46,819 bases of DNA from JAWWBN01 sp033720955. Its GTDB lineage: Bacteria; Acidobacteriota; Thermoanaerobaculia; Multivoradales; JAHEKO01. The stretch covers positions 1 to 46,819 of the forward strand of contig JAWWBN010000002.1 in assembly GCA_033720955.1 (NCBI GenBank). Reading direction: 5' to 3'. Below are positions 9,826-17,909 of the stretch, one piece after another. Under the pieces are notes generated by a model. That model was not told the origin of the DNA. It did no database searches and saw nothing but the letters and a program-made list of their open reading frames with translations. A program made the position numbers and the translations under genes. Within the stretch, counting starts at the first letter, position 1, and the number at the start of each line of letters is the position of its first letter.

Positions 9826-11124
9826 CTAGCCGCCCGCCGCCGCCGCACGGACGCACTCGCCGTGGGTCGCGACGCGGTCGAGGGCGGCGCAGGCGTCGAT
9901 GAGAGGCGGAGCGGGAGGGTTGCCCGGGCGCCGCCGGGAGGTGTCGAGAAGCACCCGCCGCAGCGGCTCGGAGCCGAGCTTGGGAGCCTTCTCGAGCAGC
10001 AGGGCGAGCACCCCGCTGGCGTGGGCCGCCGCGAAGGAGCTGCCGGAGAAGAACTCGAAGCCGTCGCCCGGCACGGTGGTCAGGATGTCGTCCCCCGGGG
10101 CGGCCAGCTCGGCCCCCGGCCCGAGGTCCCCTGCCGCCTCCTCCGAGGAGACCGCCAGCACCCCGGGAACCGAGGCCGGGAACGCCACGGCTCCGCCGCG
10201 GGTCCAGTAGGCGCTGACGACGGTGATCCCCTCGCCGATGGCGGCGGCGATGAGCCGCTCGAGCAGCGGGTCGGAGGGTCCGGCCAGGCTCAGGTTGAGG
10301 ATGTCGGGCCGGCGCTCCACGGCAAAGGCCAGGGCCTTCGCCAGGGTGAAGCTGCTGCAGGCGCCGGCCGGCTCTCCGCTGACCGGCTGCCAGCAGGCGC
10401 GCAGCGCGAGGACGCGGGCCCCGGGCGCCACCCCCACCGTACCGAAGCCGTTGTTGGCGCGCGAGGCGATGACCCCCGCCACGGCGGTGCCGTGCAGCTC
10501 GGCCGCCCCGCCTCGGGGAGGACGGCTGGTGACGAAGTCCCGGGTCAGCGCCACGTTCGCGGCGAGGTCCGGGTGCCGGCGGTCCACCCCGGTGTCGATC
10601 AGCGCCACGGTGACGCCGCGGCCCGCGGTCCAGGCGTGGGCGGGCCAGACGCGCATCGCGCCAAGACCGTGCTGCAAGTCGGCGTAGGGGTCGTCGTACC
10701 GCCCCTTCACCTCGAACCGGTGCATCGGCTGCGCCGACTCGACCCGCGGATCGGCCGCCAGGAGCTCGACCAGGTCGGCGATGGACCGGCCCGGAGCGGC
10801 CTCGTAGACGACGCAGTAGATCCCGAGCGGCCGGACCGGCCAGCCCTCCCGCCGCTCGAGGCCGTAGTCCCGGGCGATCGCGGCGATGGCCCGACGGGTG
10901 CGGGGCGAGAGGGAGTAGCCGGAGGTGCCCGCATAGGCGCGGGAGGAGGTTCCGGCGCCGCGAAGCGGCGCGAGCGAGCCGCGCTCGAGGGTCACCAGGA
11001 TCTGCCGGTCGAGCGCCTCCTCTCCCATGCCGGGGTCGGTCGCTGCGGCCGGGGCGACGGGGGTGGTGGCGCAGCCGAGGCTGGCCGCGAGCAGGGTTCC
11101 CGTCAGGATCGCGAGCCTCATCAT
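9826..11124 (-). CDS. S8-family subtilisin-like peptidase lipoprotein, atypical oxyanion hole
   Basis: This 432-residue protein has a lipoprotein signal (LAASLGC, Cys18). Residues about 40-140 look like an I9/fervidolysin-type propeptide (ADLVELLAADPRVESAQP). The catalytic domain shows Asp177 in ALIDTGV, His211 in HGTAVAG and Ser363 in SGSSFAAAHASG. The usual oxyanion-hole AGN is replaced by YWT at 306-308, just before the conserved VAFPAS, so activity may be low or altered. Cys pairs (244/256 region and near the C-terminus) suggest disulfides and a life outside the cytoplasm. It sits 40 bp downstream of the TorF-like porin gene on the same strand, probably in one operon, and divergent from an ECF sigma/anti-sigma pair. 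Confidence 0.88.
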   Translation of the reverse strand: MMRLAILTGTLLAASLGCATTPVAPAAATDPGMGEEALDRQILVTLERGSLAPLRGAGTSSRAYAGTSGYSLSPRTRRAIAAIARDYGLERREGWPVRPLGIYCVVYEAAPGRSIADLVELLAADPRVESAQPMHRFEVKGRYDDPYADLQHGLGAMRVWPAHAWTAGRGVTVALIDTGVDRRHPDLAANVALTRDFVTSRPPRGGAAELHGTAVAGVIASRANNGFGTVGVAPGARVLALRACWQPVSGEPAGACSSFTLAKALAFAVERRPDILNLSLAGPSDPLLERLIAAAIGEGITVVSAYWTRGGAVAFPASVPGVLAVSSEEAAGDLGPGAELAAPGDDILTTVPGDGFEFFSGSSFAAAHASGVLALLLEKAPKLGSEPLRRVLLDTSRRRPGNPPAPPLIDACAALDRVATHGECVRAAAAGG

Positions 11125-11164
11125 GCGGTGGGTGCCCCGGGCGGGGTTCCGGGATCAAATCGTC

Positions 11165-11866
11165 TCATGGCAGCCGCGCGGAGAGGCTGGCCACCCAGCG
11201 GCCGTCGATCACCTCGCCCCACCTGGGGACAGCCCGGGAGTCGCTGACGTAGAAGCCCACCGCCAGCTCGAGGCGTCGGGTGGACCAGGCGGCGCCGGCG
11301 TGGCCGTAGAGGTATCTCGGCTCGAACCGGTTGTCGAGCTCGGCGATCCCGGCGCCCGCGTTGAGCTCCAGCCGTCGGGGCAGCGGGTAGCGCCCGCTCA
11401 TCTCGACGAAGAGAGCCGAGCGGTCGCTCCCCAGGAAGCCAGGGGTCCAGGCCGCCGTGAGCTGCACGAGCTGCCTCCACTCCAGCGCCACCTGGGCCTC
11501 GCTGTAGGAGAGGTCGAGCGCCGGATCGGCGCCGGTGTATTCGTAGCGGATCGCCGTGCCGCTCCACGACCACTCCTCTCCCCACGCCCCCGCGTAGCCC
11601 GCGAAGGCGTGCACCTCGGCGTCGGGCCCGTCGCCCCGGCCGGCCTCCGGCGGGAACTCCACCGTCGAGGCCCAGAGACCGCCGAAGAGGCCGCTGCGGT
11701 GGCGGTAGCGGACGCCGGCCTGGACGACGGGCTCGGTGTCGGAGTGGGAGAAGCCGCGGAAGACGAAGTCCGAGGCGGCGGTGACCTCCGCGCTGAGACC
11801 CGAGGCGTGGCCGGCGCCCGGCGCGGCCAGCACGACGACCGCCAGCAGAGGGAGGACCGAGCGCAC
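11165..11866 (-). CDS. TorF-family (Gcw_chp type) putative outer-membrane porin
   Basis: This 233-residue protein starts at GTG 11866. That start fits because the signal peptide (VRSVLPLLAVVVLAAPGAGHA) follows at once; the frame stays open far upstream, but only as a shadow of the sigma-factor gene. The mature protein begins LSAEVTAASDFVFRGFSHSDTEP. The xxSDFVFRGFS block is the signature of the TIGR02001/TorF family. Alternating beta-strands continue to the end (ELAVGFYVSD, WVASLSARLP). It probably forms a small beta-barrel in the outer membrane; its cargo is unknown. It is likely co-transcribed with the subtilase downstream. Confidence 0.82.
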   Translation of the reverse strand: MRSVLPLLAVVVLAAPGAGHASGLSAEVTAASDFVFRGFSHSDTEPVVQAGVRYRHRSGLFGGLWASTVEFPPEAGRGDGPDAEVHAFAGYAGAWGEEWSWSGTAIRYEYTGADPALDLSYSEAQVALEWRQLVQLTAAWTPGFLGSDRSALFVEMSGRYPLPRRLELNAGAGIAELDNRFEPRYLYGHAGAAWSTRRLELAVGFYVSDSRAVPRWGEVIDGRWVASLSARLP

Positions 11867-11913
11867 GCCGGGCACTCTAGCACCGCGCTCGGGGTGCTTC
11901 GCCAGGCCGCGAT

Positions 11914-11934
11914 CCGGTTGAACCGGGGCGGTTC
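11914..11934. promoter_or_regulatory. Overlapping inverted repeats between divergent porin and sigma genes
   Basis: CCGGTT-G-AACCGG (11914-11926) overlaps GAACC-N5-GGTTC (11920-11934). The pair lies between the start of the porin gene and the start of the ECF sigma gene, where an operator for divergent control would be expected. No known regulator is identified. Confidence 0.4.
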
Positions 11935-11968
11935 TCCGGGTCACACATGAGGGACGTGGCTCCGTGCG

Positions 11969-12592
11969 ATGATCGTGAAACCCGCTATCGACCGATCGCA
12001 GCCGGGGCTCATGGAAGAGGAACGCTCTCTGCTGGACCGCGTATCGCGTGGCGACGACGAGGCGTTCGCCGAGCTCTTCTACCGCTACCAGCCGCGTGTC
12101 GCCCGCTTCGCCGCCCGGATGACCCGCCGGCCGGACCTGGTCGACGAGATCGTCAACGACACCATGGTGGTGGTCTGGCGTCGGGCGGCCGCCTTCCGGG
12201 GCGACTCGCGGGTCTCCACCTGGATCCTGGGCATCGCCTACCGAACGGCGCTGAAGCGGCTGCGCCGGGCTGCCCGCCACCTGAGCGAAGCGCTCCCCGA
12301 GGATCTTCCCCAGCCGGCGGACGACGACCCCGAGGCGCACGCCCGCCGGGTCCAGAGCCGTGCGCTCGTCCGACGCGCCCTCGCCCGCCTGAGCCCACCG
12401 CACCGCGCGGTGGTCGAGCTGGCCTTCTTCGAGGAGCTCAGCTACACGGAGATCGCCCGCATCGTGGGCTGCCCGCCCAACACCGTCAAGACCCGGATGT
12501 ACCACGCCCGTCGCAACCTGAGGCGGATCCTGCGCATTCTGGATGCCAAGCCCGCCGTCCAGAGGAGCCGAGCCGATGACCCCTCCTCGTGA
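11969..12592 (+). CDS. ECF-type RNA polymerase sigma factor
   Basis: This protein of 207 residues (193 if translation begins at the second ATG, 12011) is a sigma-70 family ECF factor. Region 2 runs from FAELFYRYQPRVARFAARM through DEIVNDTMVVVWRRAAAF to STWILGIAYRTALKRLRR. A charged linker follows, then region 4 with LSPPHRAVVELAFFEELSY and the helix-turn-helix YTEIARIVGCPPNTVKTRM. It recruits RNA polymerase to a stress or envelope regulon. Its stop overlaps the start of the anti-sigma gene by 17 bp, giving translational coupling and a classical sigma/anti-sigma operon. Neither start has a strong ribosome site. Confidence 0.93.
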   Translation: MIVKPAIDRSQPGLMEEERSLLDRVSRGDDEAFAELFYRYQPRVARFAARMTRRPDLVDEIVNDTMVVVWRRAAAFRGDSRVSTWILGIAYRTALKRLRRAARHLSEALPEDLPQPADDDPEAHARRVQSRALVRRALARLSPPHRAVVELAFFEELSYTEIARIVGCPPNTVKTRMYHARRNLRRILRILDAKPAVQRSRADDPSS

Positions 12593-13202
12593 CCCGAGTC
12601 CACGCCCGAACCACGACGCCTGCCACGAGCTTCTGCCCTGGCTGGTGAACGACACCCTCGACGACGCGGAGCGCGCTGGCGTGGAGGCGCATCTGGAGGT
12701 CTGCGAGAGGTGCGCTCGGGAGCGCGCCGAGCTCGAGAGCGTCGCCGCCATCGTCCGGGAGGACGCCAGGAACGAGACCGCCGGAGATCTCGAGACGGTC
12801 CGCGCGCGCACCTCGCGGGAGCGGCCGCTGCCTCACGCGGCGGCCCGGTCTCTGCGGTGGGCGGTGGCGGCCCAGGCCGCGGTCATCGTGGCCCTGCTGG
12901 CGGCTTTTCTCTGGCCGGCGGCGCAGGCGGAGCTCCCGGCCTTCCGAACCCTCTCCGACCCTGCCGCCGTCGCGCCCGTCGCTCCGGCGCTGAGGGTGGT
13001 CTTCGACCCCGACGCCAGCGTCGGCGAGGTGACCGAGTTGCTCGCCGCCGCCGGAGCCGAGATCGTGAGCGGCCCGAACCGGGCCGGCGCCTTCGCCGTG
13101 CGGCCGAGCGATCCCGGCGCCAGGCTGTCGGAGCTGGCCGAGCGTCTTGGCGCGGAGCCGCGGGTCCGGCTGGTGGAGCGGGCGGTCGGCCCCACCCGCT
13201 GA
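12576..13202 (+). CDS. Zinc-finger membrane anti-sigma factor with propeptide-like C-terminus
   Basis: This 208-residue protein starts at an ATG with AGAGGAG about 10 bases upstream, inside the end of the sigma gene. Residues 13-46 form a zf-HC2 zinc-binding anti-sigma domain (CHELLPWLVNDTLDD, then HLEVCERC). A single transmembrane helix lies at about 91-113. Residues 128-208 form an extracytoplasmic domain with the pattern of S8 propeptide/inhibitor folds: VVFDPDASVGEVTELLAAAG, GAFAVRPSD and LGAEPRVRLVERA. The fold resembles the propeptide of the nearby subtilase (ELLAADPRVESAQP). It should hold the sigma factor at the membrane. Release by proteolysis of the outer domain is an attractive inference, not shown. 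Confidence 0.88.
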   Translation: MTPPRDPSPRPNHDACHELLPWLVNDTLDDAERAGVEAHLEVCERCARERAELESVAAIVREDARNETAGDLETVRARTSRERPLPHAAARSLRWAVAAQAAVIVALLAAFLWPAAQAELPAFRTLSDPAAVAPVAPALRVVFDPDASVGEVTELLAAAGAEIVSGPNRAGAFAVRPSDPGARLSELAERLGAEPRVRLVERAVGPTR

Positions 13203-13330
13203 GCGATCGACGCCGGTCCGCGGCGGGTTCGGAAGCTCCGGCCGGGGAGCGCGTGGGCGAGACCGGGCCGAGCGCATAGGATCAGCCCTTCGCGGGTTGG
13301 TTTCACCGTGTGCTCCAGGGATCGCCAGCA

Positions 13331-14446
13331 GTGACCACGACCTCTGCGCCTCGTGCGGTGCCGCTCCTGCTGCTGCTGGGCGCCCTCTGCGCGCCCCCGG
13401 CGGTGGCCTGGGACGCAGCCCTGATCCAGCCCGGGCCGCTGCGGGTCCGGGATCAGTTCCTCCTGGGGATGGGCTTTCTCGCCTTCGACCCCGCCGTGGC
13501 GGAGGTGCTCCCCGAAGGCGAATGGCAGGCCGATCTCATCGTCACCGCCACCAACCACTTCGCCCGCTCCGACGGGGTGGCGGAGCTGATCGAGGGACGC
13601 AGCCAGCGGGCCGAGGTCACCCTGGAGGAGCTCCGCGCGGCTCAGCCGGCGAATGGCGAGCGCGGCACCTTCTTCGTGGACGGCGAGGTCTACCGCGCCA
13701 AGGTCGCCGTGCGGCGGGGGGTCGGCCGTGGCATCCAGGTGGAGGCCACGCTGCCGGTGGTCAGCTTCCAGGGCGGCATCGTGGACTCTCTGGCCGAGCG
13801 CTTCCACACCGCCTTCTCCTTCGACCAGGAGGGCCGTCTGGGGGTGTTGCGCGACACCTTCACCGTCTACGCCCGCAACCAGGACCGCGAGCTGTTCCTA
13901 CCCGAGGCGCCCGATCTCACCCTGGGCGACGCGGTGGTGGGAGCTCGCTTCCGGCTGCGGCCGGCTGCGCCCGCCCCGAGCCTGCGGATGGCCGTCGAGG
14001 CCCTGCTCAAGCTGCCCACCGGAGACACCGAGCCGATCGCCTCCTCCGGCTCGGTGGACTTCGGGGTGAACTTCGTCATGACCCGCTACTCTCGCCGCCA
14101 CTACGTCCACGGCTCCCTGGGTCTGCTGTCGCTGGGCCGATCCAAGCGGCTGGGCCTCTCGTCGCAGTTCCTGCTCTCCGGCATGCTCGGCTACGAGGGC
14201 GCCCTCAACCCGGCCACGAGCTGGCTGATCCAGATGACCGTGGCCCAGACCCCCTTCCGGGAGCTGGGCCTCAGCGCCCTCGAGGAGCCCTCCATCCAGG
14301 CCACGGTGGGGGTGAAGCGCGCGCTGGGCAAGAGCGTGGTGGAGTTGGGGGTCACCGAGAACTTCGGCTCCTTCAACAACGCCCCGGACGTCGGCTTTCA
14401 CGTCGGCTGGACGCGAAACTTCGGCCGGCCGGCCCCCGCCGACTAG
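13331..14446 (+). CDS. DUF3187-family secreted/outer-membrane protein
   Basis: This protein of about 371 residues has a Leu-rich signal peptide cleaved near AVAWDA. I chose GTG 13331; GTG 13310 is an in-frame alternative, and neither has a strong ribosome site. The body alternates beta-strands typical of an outer-membrane barrel: NQDRELFLPEAPDLTLGDAV, LRMAVEALLKLPTGD and VGVKRALGKSVVELGVTENF. The protein ends DVGFHVGWTRNFG-x, near the aromatic C-terminal strand expected for barrel insertion. These features fit DUF3187, whose function is unknown. It follows the sigma/anti-sigma operon on the same strand and may be a target of that sigma factor. Confidence 0.75.
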   Translation: MTTTSAPRAVPLLLLLGALCAPPAVAWDAALIQPGPLRVRDQFLLGMGFLAFDPAVAEVLPEGEWQADLIVTATNHFARSDGVAELIEGRSQRAEVTLEELRAAQPANGERGTFFVDGEVYRAKVAVRRGVGRGIQVEATLPVVSFQGGIVDSLAERFHTAFSFDQEGRLGVLRDTFTVYARNQDRELFLPEAPDLTLGDAVVGARFRLRPAAPAPSLRMAVEALLKLPTGDTEPIASSGSVDFGVNFVMTRYSRRHYVHGSLGLLSLGRSKRLGLSSQFLLSGMLGYEGALNPATSWLIQMTVAQTPFRELGLSALEEPSIQATVGVKRALGKSVVELGVTENFGSFNNAPDVGFHVGWTRNFGRPAPAD

Positions 14447-14448
14447 AG

Positions 14449-14464
14449 GGCCCGGCGGCGGGCC
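14449..14464. terminator. Hairpin between convergent genes
   Basis: GGCCCG-GCGG-CGGGCC forms a 6-bp stem with a 4-base loop, three bases after the DUF3187 stop and four bases before the stop of the convergent lipoprotein gene. No T-tract follows on either strand, so the call is weak. Confidence 0.35.
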
Positions 14465-14467
14465 GGC

Positions 14468-14959
14468 CTACTCGTCGGCCGACTCGTCCTCGCCTTCCGG
14501 CTCGCCCGAGGCGCTGCGGATGGCCTTGCCGAGCTCCTTCTGGGCCTGCGAGAAGCCGCTGCGCAGATCGTCCCAGGCGTCCGACGAGCTGGCGAGCGCC
14601 GCCTCGAGCTTGGCGTCCAGCTCCTTGCGCTGGCTCTCGAGAGCGGCGAGGCTCTGGCTCAGCTCCTTGCGGGCGTCGCCGGTCGCCTGAGCGGCCTCCT
14701 CCCGCAGCTTCTCCAGCCGCAGGTCGAGCTTGGCCAGCCGCTTCCTGCCCCACGCCTCGAACTCCTCCTTCTGGTTGAAGGTGTAGCTCTTGACGGCGCG
14801 GGCCGCCTCCTTGACCTGGGTCTTGACCTCGGCGGCCGTGACCTCGGCCGTCTCGCCGTCCGAGGATTCGCCGCCGGAGCAGCCGGGGAAGAGGAGAAGG
14901 GCGACGGCCGCCGCGGCGGGCAGCCGGCGAAGAGTCGAGAGAGGGAAGGCGTGGCTCAT
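14468..14959 (-). CDS. Coiled-coil lipoprotein of unknown function
   Basis: This 163-residue protein starts at an ATG behind AAAGGAG. The signal ends in the lipobox LLFPGC (Cys27), so the mature protein is lipid-anchored. Residues 40-140 are almost entirely helical and charged with a heptad-like pattern (KLDLRLEKLREEAAQATGD, SLAALESQRKELDAKLEAAL), indicating a coiled coil. The C-terminal tail is acidic. Such proteins often span the periplasm or organise envelope complexes, but no family is recognised. Confidence 0.8.
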   Translation of the reverse strand: MSHAFPLSTLRRLPAAAAVALLLFPGCSGGESSDGETAEVTAAEVKTQVKEAARAVKSYTFNQKEEFEAWGRKRLAKLDLRLEKLREEAAQATGDARKELSQSLAALESQRKELDAKLEAALASSSDAWDDLRSGFSQAQKELGKAIRSASGEPEGEDESADE

Positions 14960-14992
14960 GGGAATGGCTCCTTTCGTGAGACGAGGGGAATC

Positions 14993-16039
14993 CTATCCAC
15001 TCTCCGGGTCGGGAGCACGATCCGCCTCGACCGCGTGCTCGGCCAGCCAGCCGGCGAGGATCTCCCTGAGCCGTGGATGGAGCCCGTGGGTGTCCGGATC
15101 TCGCAGGCCGTGGCCGGCGCCCTCGATGGCCACGATCTCGGCCCTTTCGTTGCGCGAGGCGGCGAACGCGAACTCGAGCCGGCGGACGCTCTCCGCAACG
15201 GGGACGTTGTCGCTCTCGTCCAGGGTGCCGTAGACCACCAGCACCGGCTGCCGGAGAAGGATCCAGTAGGGCATCGGGTCGAAGTCCCAGACCCGACGCA
15301 GGAAGGTCCAGATCGGGGCGTCGCGACGCCCGGGGAAGCCCGCGGCTACCCCTTCGAGGCCGCCGTCGATCGCCTTCTGCCGCGCCTCGGCGTAGGCCTC
15401 CCAGGCGCCGGCCGACATCAGGGCATGGCCTGCCCGCCGGTTGATCTCCAGCACCCGGTCCACACCCGCCTCGTCGTAGCCGGCCTGGCGGGCCGTCGCC
15501 GTCATCTCGTGGAAGCTCTGCTCGGCGAAGCTCACCGCGGCCCCCGACAGGTTGACCACGAAGGCGACCTCCTCCGGGAACGCGGCGGCGGCGATGGGCG
15601 CCACCCAACCGCCCTGGGAGAGCCCCACGAGGCCGACCCGCGAGCCGTCCACGTCGTCCCGCGCGGCGAGGTGGCGGACCCCGGCCAGGGCGTCCGCGGC
15701 CAGCTCGCCGAAGCCGCACGTGCGCCAGTCGCCCTGGGAGGCGCCGCTGCCGCGCTTGTCCGTCAGCAGGACCGCCAGACCGTTGCGGACGAGCTCCTCG
15801 GCGATGGACCGCGCCCAGGAGTTCGTGCGGTCGCTGGAGCCCGAGCCCTGGATGATCACCGCCCCGGGGACCGGTCCCCCCGAGACGTCGGGCAGAAGGA
15901 GCTCGGCTGCGAGCTGGACGTCGGCGTTCGCGTACTCCACCGCCTCCGACCTCGGGCCGGGCTCCTGGGCGACGGCGGAGGCGGCCCAGATGGCGACGAG
16001 GGCGGCTGCGAGCGGGCGGCGGAGGACGCTGGGCTTCAT
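14993..16039 (-). CDS. Secreted alpha/beta hydrolase
   Basis: This 348-residue protein has an N-terminal signal peptide (cleavage near SAVAQ) and a good ribosome site (AGAGGAG). It is a dienelactone hydrolase/acyl-peptidase-like serine hydrolase. VIIQGSGSSDR forms the oxyanion region, GLSQGGW carries the nucleophile Ser141, the acid is probably the Asp in VVYGTLDESDN, and the His lies in IEGAGHGLRD. It likely cleaves an ester or amide in the periplasm; the substrate is unknown. It sits 33 bp upstream of the coiled-coil lipoprotein gene on the same strand and may share its transcript. Confidence 0.85.
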   Translation of the reverse strand: MKPSVLRRPLAAALVAIWAASAVAQEPGPRSEAVEYANADVQLAAELLLPDVSGGPVPGAVIIQGSGSSDRTNSWARSIAEELVRNGLAVLLTDKRGSGASQGDWRTCGFGELAADALAGVRHLAARDDVDGSRVGLVGLSQGGWVAPIAAAAFPEEVAFVVNLSGAAVSFAEQSFHEMTATARQAGYDEAGVDRVLEINRRAGHALMSAGAWEAYAEARQKAIDGGLEGVAAGFPGRRDAPIWTFLRRVWDFDPMPYWILLRQPVLVVYGTLDESDNVPVAESVRRLEFAFAASRNERAEIVAIEGAGHGLRDPDTHGLHPRLREILAGWLAEHAVEADRAPDPESG

Positions 16040-16145
16040 GGGTCTCCTCTTCTCGGGTGTCGGTTCCGCCAGGGATCCTAGGCGGGGCGGCGGCGGTCGT
16101 CCAGACGGGCGGTCGCGCTCCGCCTTCGCGGCGGGCGGCCCCGTC

Positions 16146-17807
16146 TCAGTCGACGTAGCCCAGGGTGCGCAGATGCTGCTGGCGCGCCGCCAGCTCCTCC
16201 GGGGTGAGCGGCTGCAGGGAGTCGGGCTGTTCGCTCTCGACCGCGGCTCCTCCGGGCTGGATGTAGGGGACCTCCCAGAAGGCGAAGCTCCCGGCGTCGC
16301 CGCCCGGCGAGGGCGACAGGATCTCCGTCGCCACGCACAGCTCCACCCACCGGAGGGAGTGCTCTGCGAGATCGAGGTTCCAGCCGCGCCAGGTGCCCCC
16401 GGTCAGGTCCACGGTGTCCGCGAAGAGCTCGATCGGCCGATCGGAGCCCTCCGGCTGCAGTCGGAGGGCGAACCGCACCACGAGGTCGGCGTGGCCGGCG
16501 CGCAGCGCGTTGCGCTTGGCCAGCCCATAGCGGACGGTGGCGACGGCGTCGGCGGGCAGCAGCAGCCGGCGGCAGTCGTCGTTGGCGGCCAGGAAGGTGC
16601 GCCGCCGGCCGTCGATCACGACCTCCCTCAGGCCGCCGCGGGGCGTGAACTGGTAGACGCGCTTGTCCACGTAGCGGTAGCCGCGCGGCGGCGTCACGGG
16701 AACCGGCCGCGGCGGCGTTCGGGCGGCGAGCTGCGGGCAGTGGTCCCACGGATAGCGGTGGGGCCGCACCGGGTCGAACGGCGGCGTCCACTGCCAGACG
16801 ATCTCCCCCTTCCGGTCCACCTCGAAGACGCGACCGCCGCGGGTGGAGCCGATCAGGACGTTGCCGTTGGGCAGAGCCTGCTGGACGCCGCCGGTGGGCG
16901 AGAAGAAGTCGTCCGAGCGGTAGGCCCAGACGACTTCGCCGGTGGCCGGCTCGATCTCCAGGATCTCGCTCCGGCGGTAGGTGTACCGGTTGCCGTAGCC
17001 GTTGTCGAAGAGCTGGATCCGCCCCGCCCCGGGCCAGCCCGAAGGGGTCATCAACGCCTCGTGCTGCTTGTCGAGCTCGTGGTCGAAGAACCAGACGGGC
17101 TCCCCCGTCTCCCGGTCGATCACGAAGACGGCGTGCAGATTGCGGGCGCTGATCAGCAGGTTGCCCGGCCGGAAGCGCCGGTCGCCGGCGTCGTGGTGCC
17201 GGTTCTCGGGAAGCACCTGGACCGAGTTGACGTGGGTCGCGTCGCCCACCAGCTCGACGCCACGCTCCTCCAGCCACTCGGCCAGGTGCTCGCCGGCGCG
17301 CCACTCCCAGACGATCCGGCCGGCGGGGTCGATCTCGACCAGACGATCGGCGGGGTCGCCGTCGGCGGCTGTGATCACGAGAGTGTTGCCGTTGTCGAGC
17401 CGCCGCAGGTCGTGGTGGGGGAGGAGGTCCTCCCGCATCCAGCTCCAGACCGGCTGGCCCTCCCAGTCGTACTCGACGACGTCGCGGCCCAGGCCGATCC
17501 CCAGAAGATGGCCGTCGGGCAGCAGCCTCACCCGCGACTTGACCCGCGCCTCGGGCCAGGCGTGGACGACCCGGCCGTTGGCGTCGAACAGAATCGGCAC
17601 CCGTCGCCAGGAGAGCCCCAGGTTGACTCCGTACCAGGCCCGCTCCGGGTCGTGGATCGCGACCCAGTCGGGGGAGCCGAATCGCTCCCACGCCGCCGGC
17701 GTCTCGGGTCCGGGCCCCCCGGCTCCGCCGCCGCACGCGAGCGAGCAGGCCAGGGTCAGGGCGACGGGAAGAGACCGGATGGGTCCGGCGGAACGAGCTC
17801 TCCGCAC
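16146..17807 (-). CDS. Arylsulfotransferase (ASST)-like beta-propeller lipoprotein
   Basis: This 553-residue protein starts at GTG 17807 with a lipoprotein-like signal (LTLACSLACGG). The body is the ASST/Arylsulfotran_2 propeller: NLGLSWRRVPILFDANGRVVH, VKSRVRLLPDGHLLGIG, DWEGQPVWSW, HHDLRRLDNGNTLV and VNSVQVLPEN. True ASSTs move sulfate between phenols through an active-site His. Several His are present (HHD, THVNS, HHDAGD), but I cannot assign the catalytic one. The C-terminus has an extra beta-domain and ends in LRTLGYVD, a tail that I recall from many secreted proteins of Acidobacteria-like genomes. Activity is uncertain; many relatives are only called arylsulfotransferase-like. Confidence 0.75.
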   Translation of the reverse strand: MRRARSAGPIRSLPVALTLACSLACGGGAGGPGPETPAAWERFGSPDWVAIHDPERAWYGVNLGLSWRRVPILFDANGRVVHAWPEARVKSRVRLLPDGHLLGIGLGRDVVEYDWEGQPVWSWMREDLLPHHDLRRLDNGNTLVITAADGDPADRLVEIDPAGRIVWEWRAGEHLAEWLEERGVELVGDATHVNSVQVLPENRHHDAGDRRFRPGNLLISARNLHAVFVIDRETGEPVWFFDHELDKQHEALMTPSGWPGAGRIQLFDNGYGNRYTYRRSEILEIEPATGEVVWAYRSDDFFSPTGGVQQALPNGNVLIGSTRGGRVFEVDRKGEIVWQWTPPFDPVRPHRYPWDHCPQLAARTPPRPVPVTPPRGYRYVDKRVYQFTPRGGLREVVIDGRRRTFLAANDDCRRLLLPADAVATVRYGLAKRNALRAGHADLVVRFALRLQPEGSDRPIELFADTVDLTGGTWRGWNLDLAEHSLRWVELCVATEILSPSPGGDAGSFAFWEVPYIQPGGAAVESEQPDSLQPLTPEELAARQQHLRTLGYVD

Positions 17808-17909
17808 CGGGTGGAGCGTACCCGAAGAGGAGGCGCACGGCGCCGCGGGAAGACCCGGGGCGGGGCGGCCGGCGATAGGCTAGCCGGCGAACGAGCCGCC
17901 CCGAAGAGG

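Noticed and set aside
11165..12811. Long minus-strand open frame across the sigma-factor gene, apparently extending the porin to 548 residues
   Set aside because: Only the part downstream of GTG 11866 has a signal peptide and TorF features; the rest is antisense to a well-supported ECF sigma gene.
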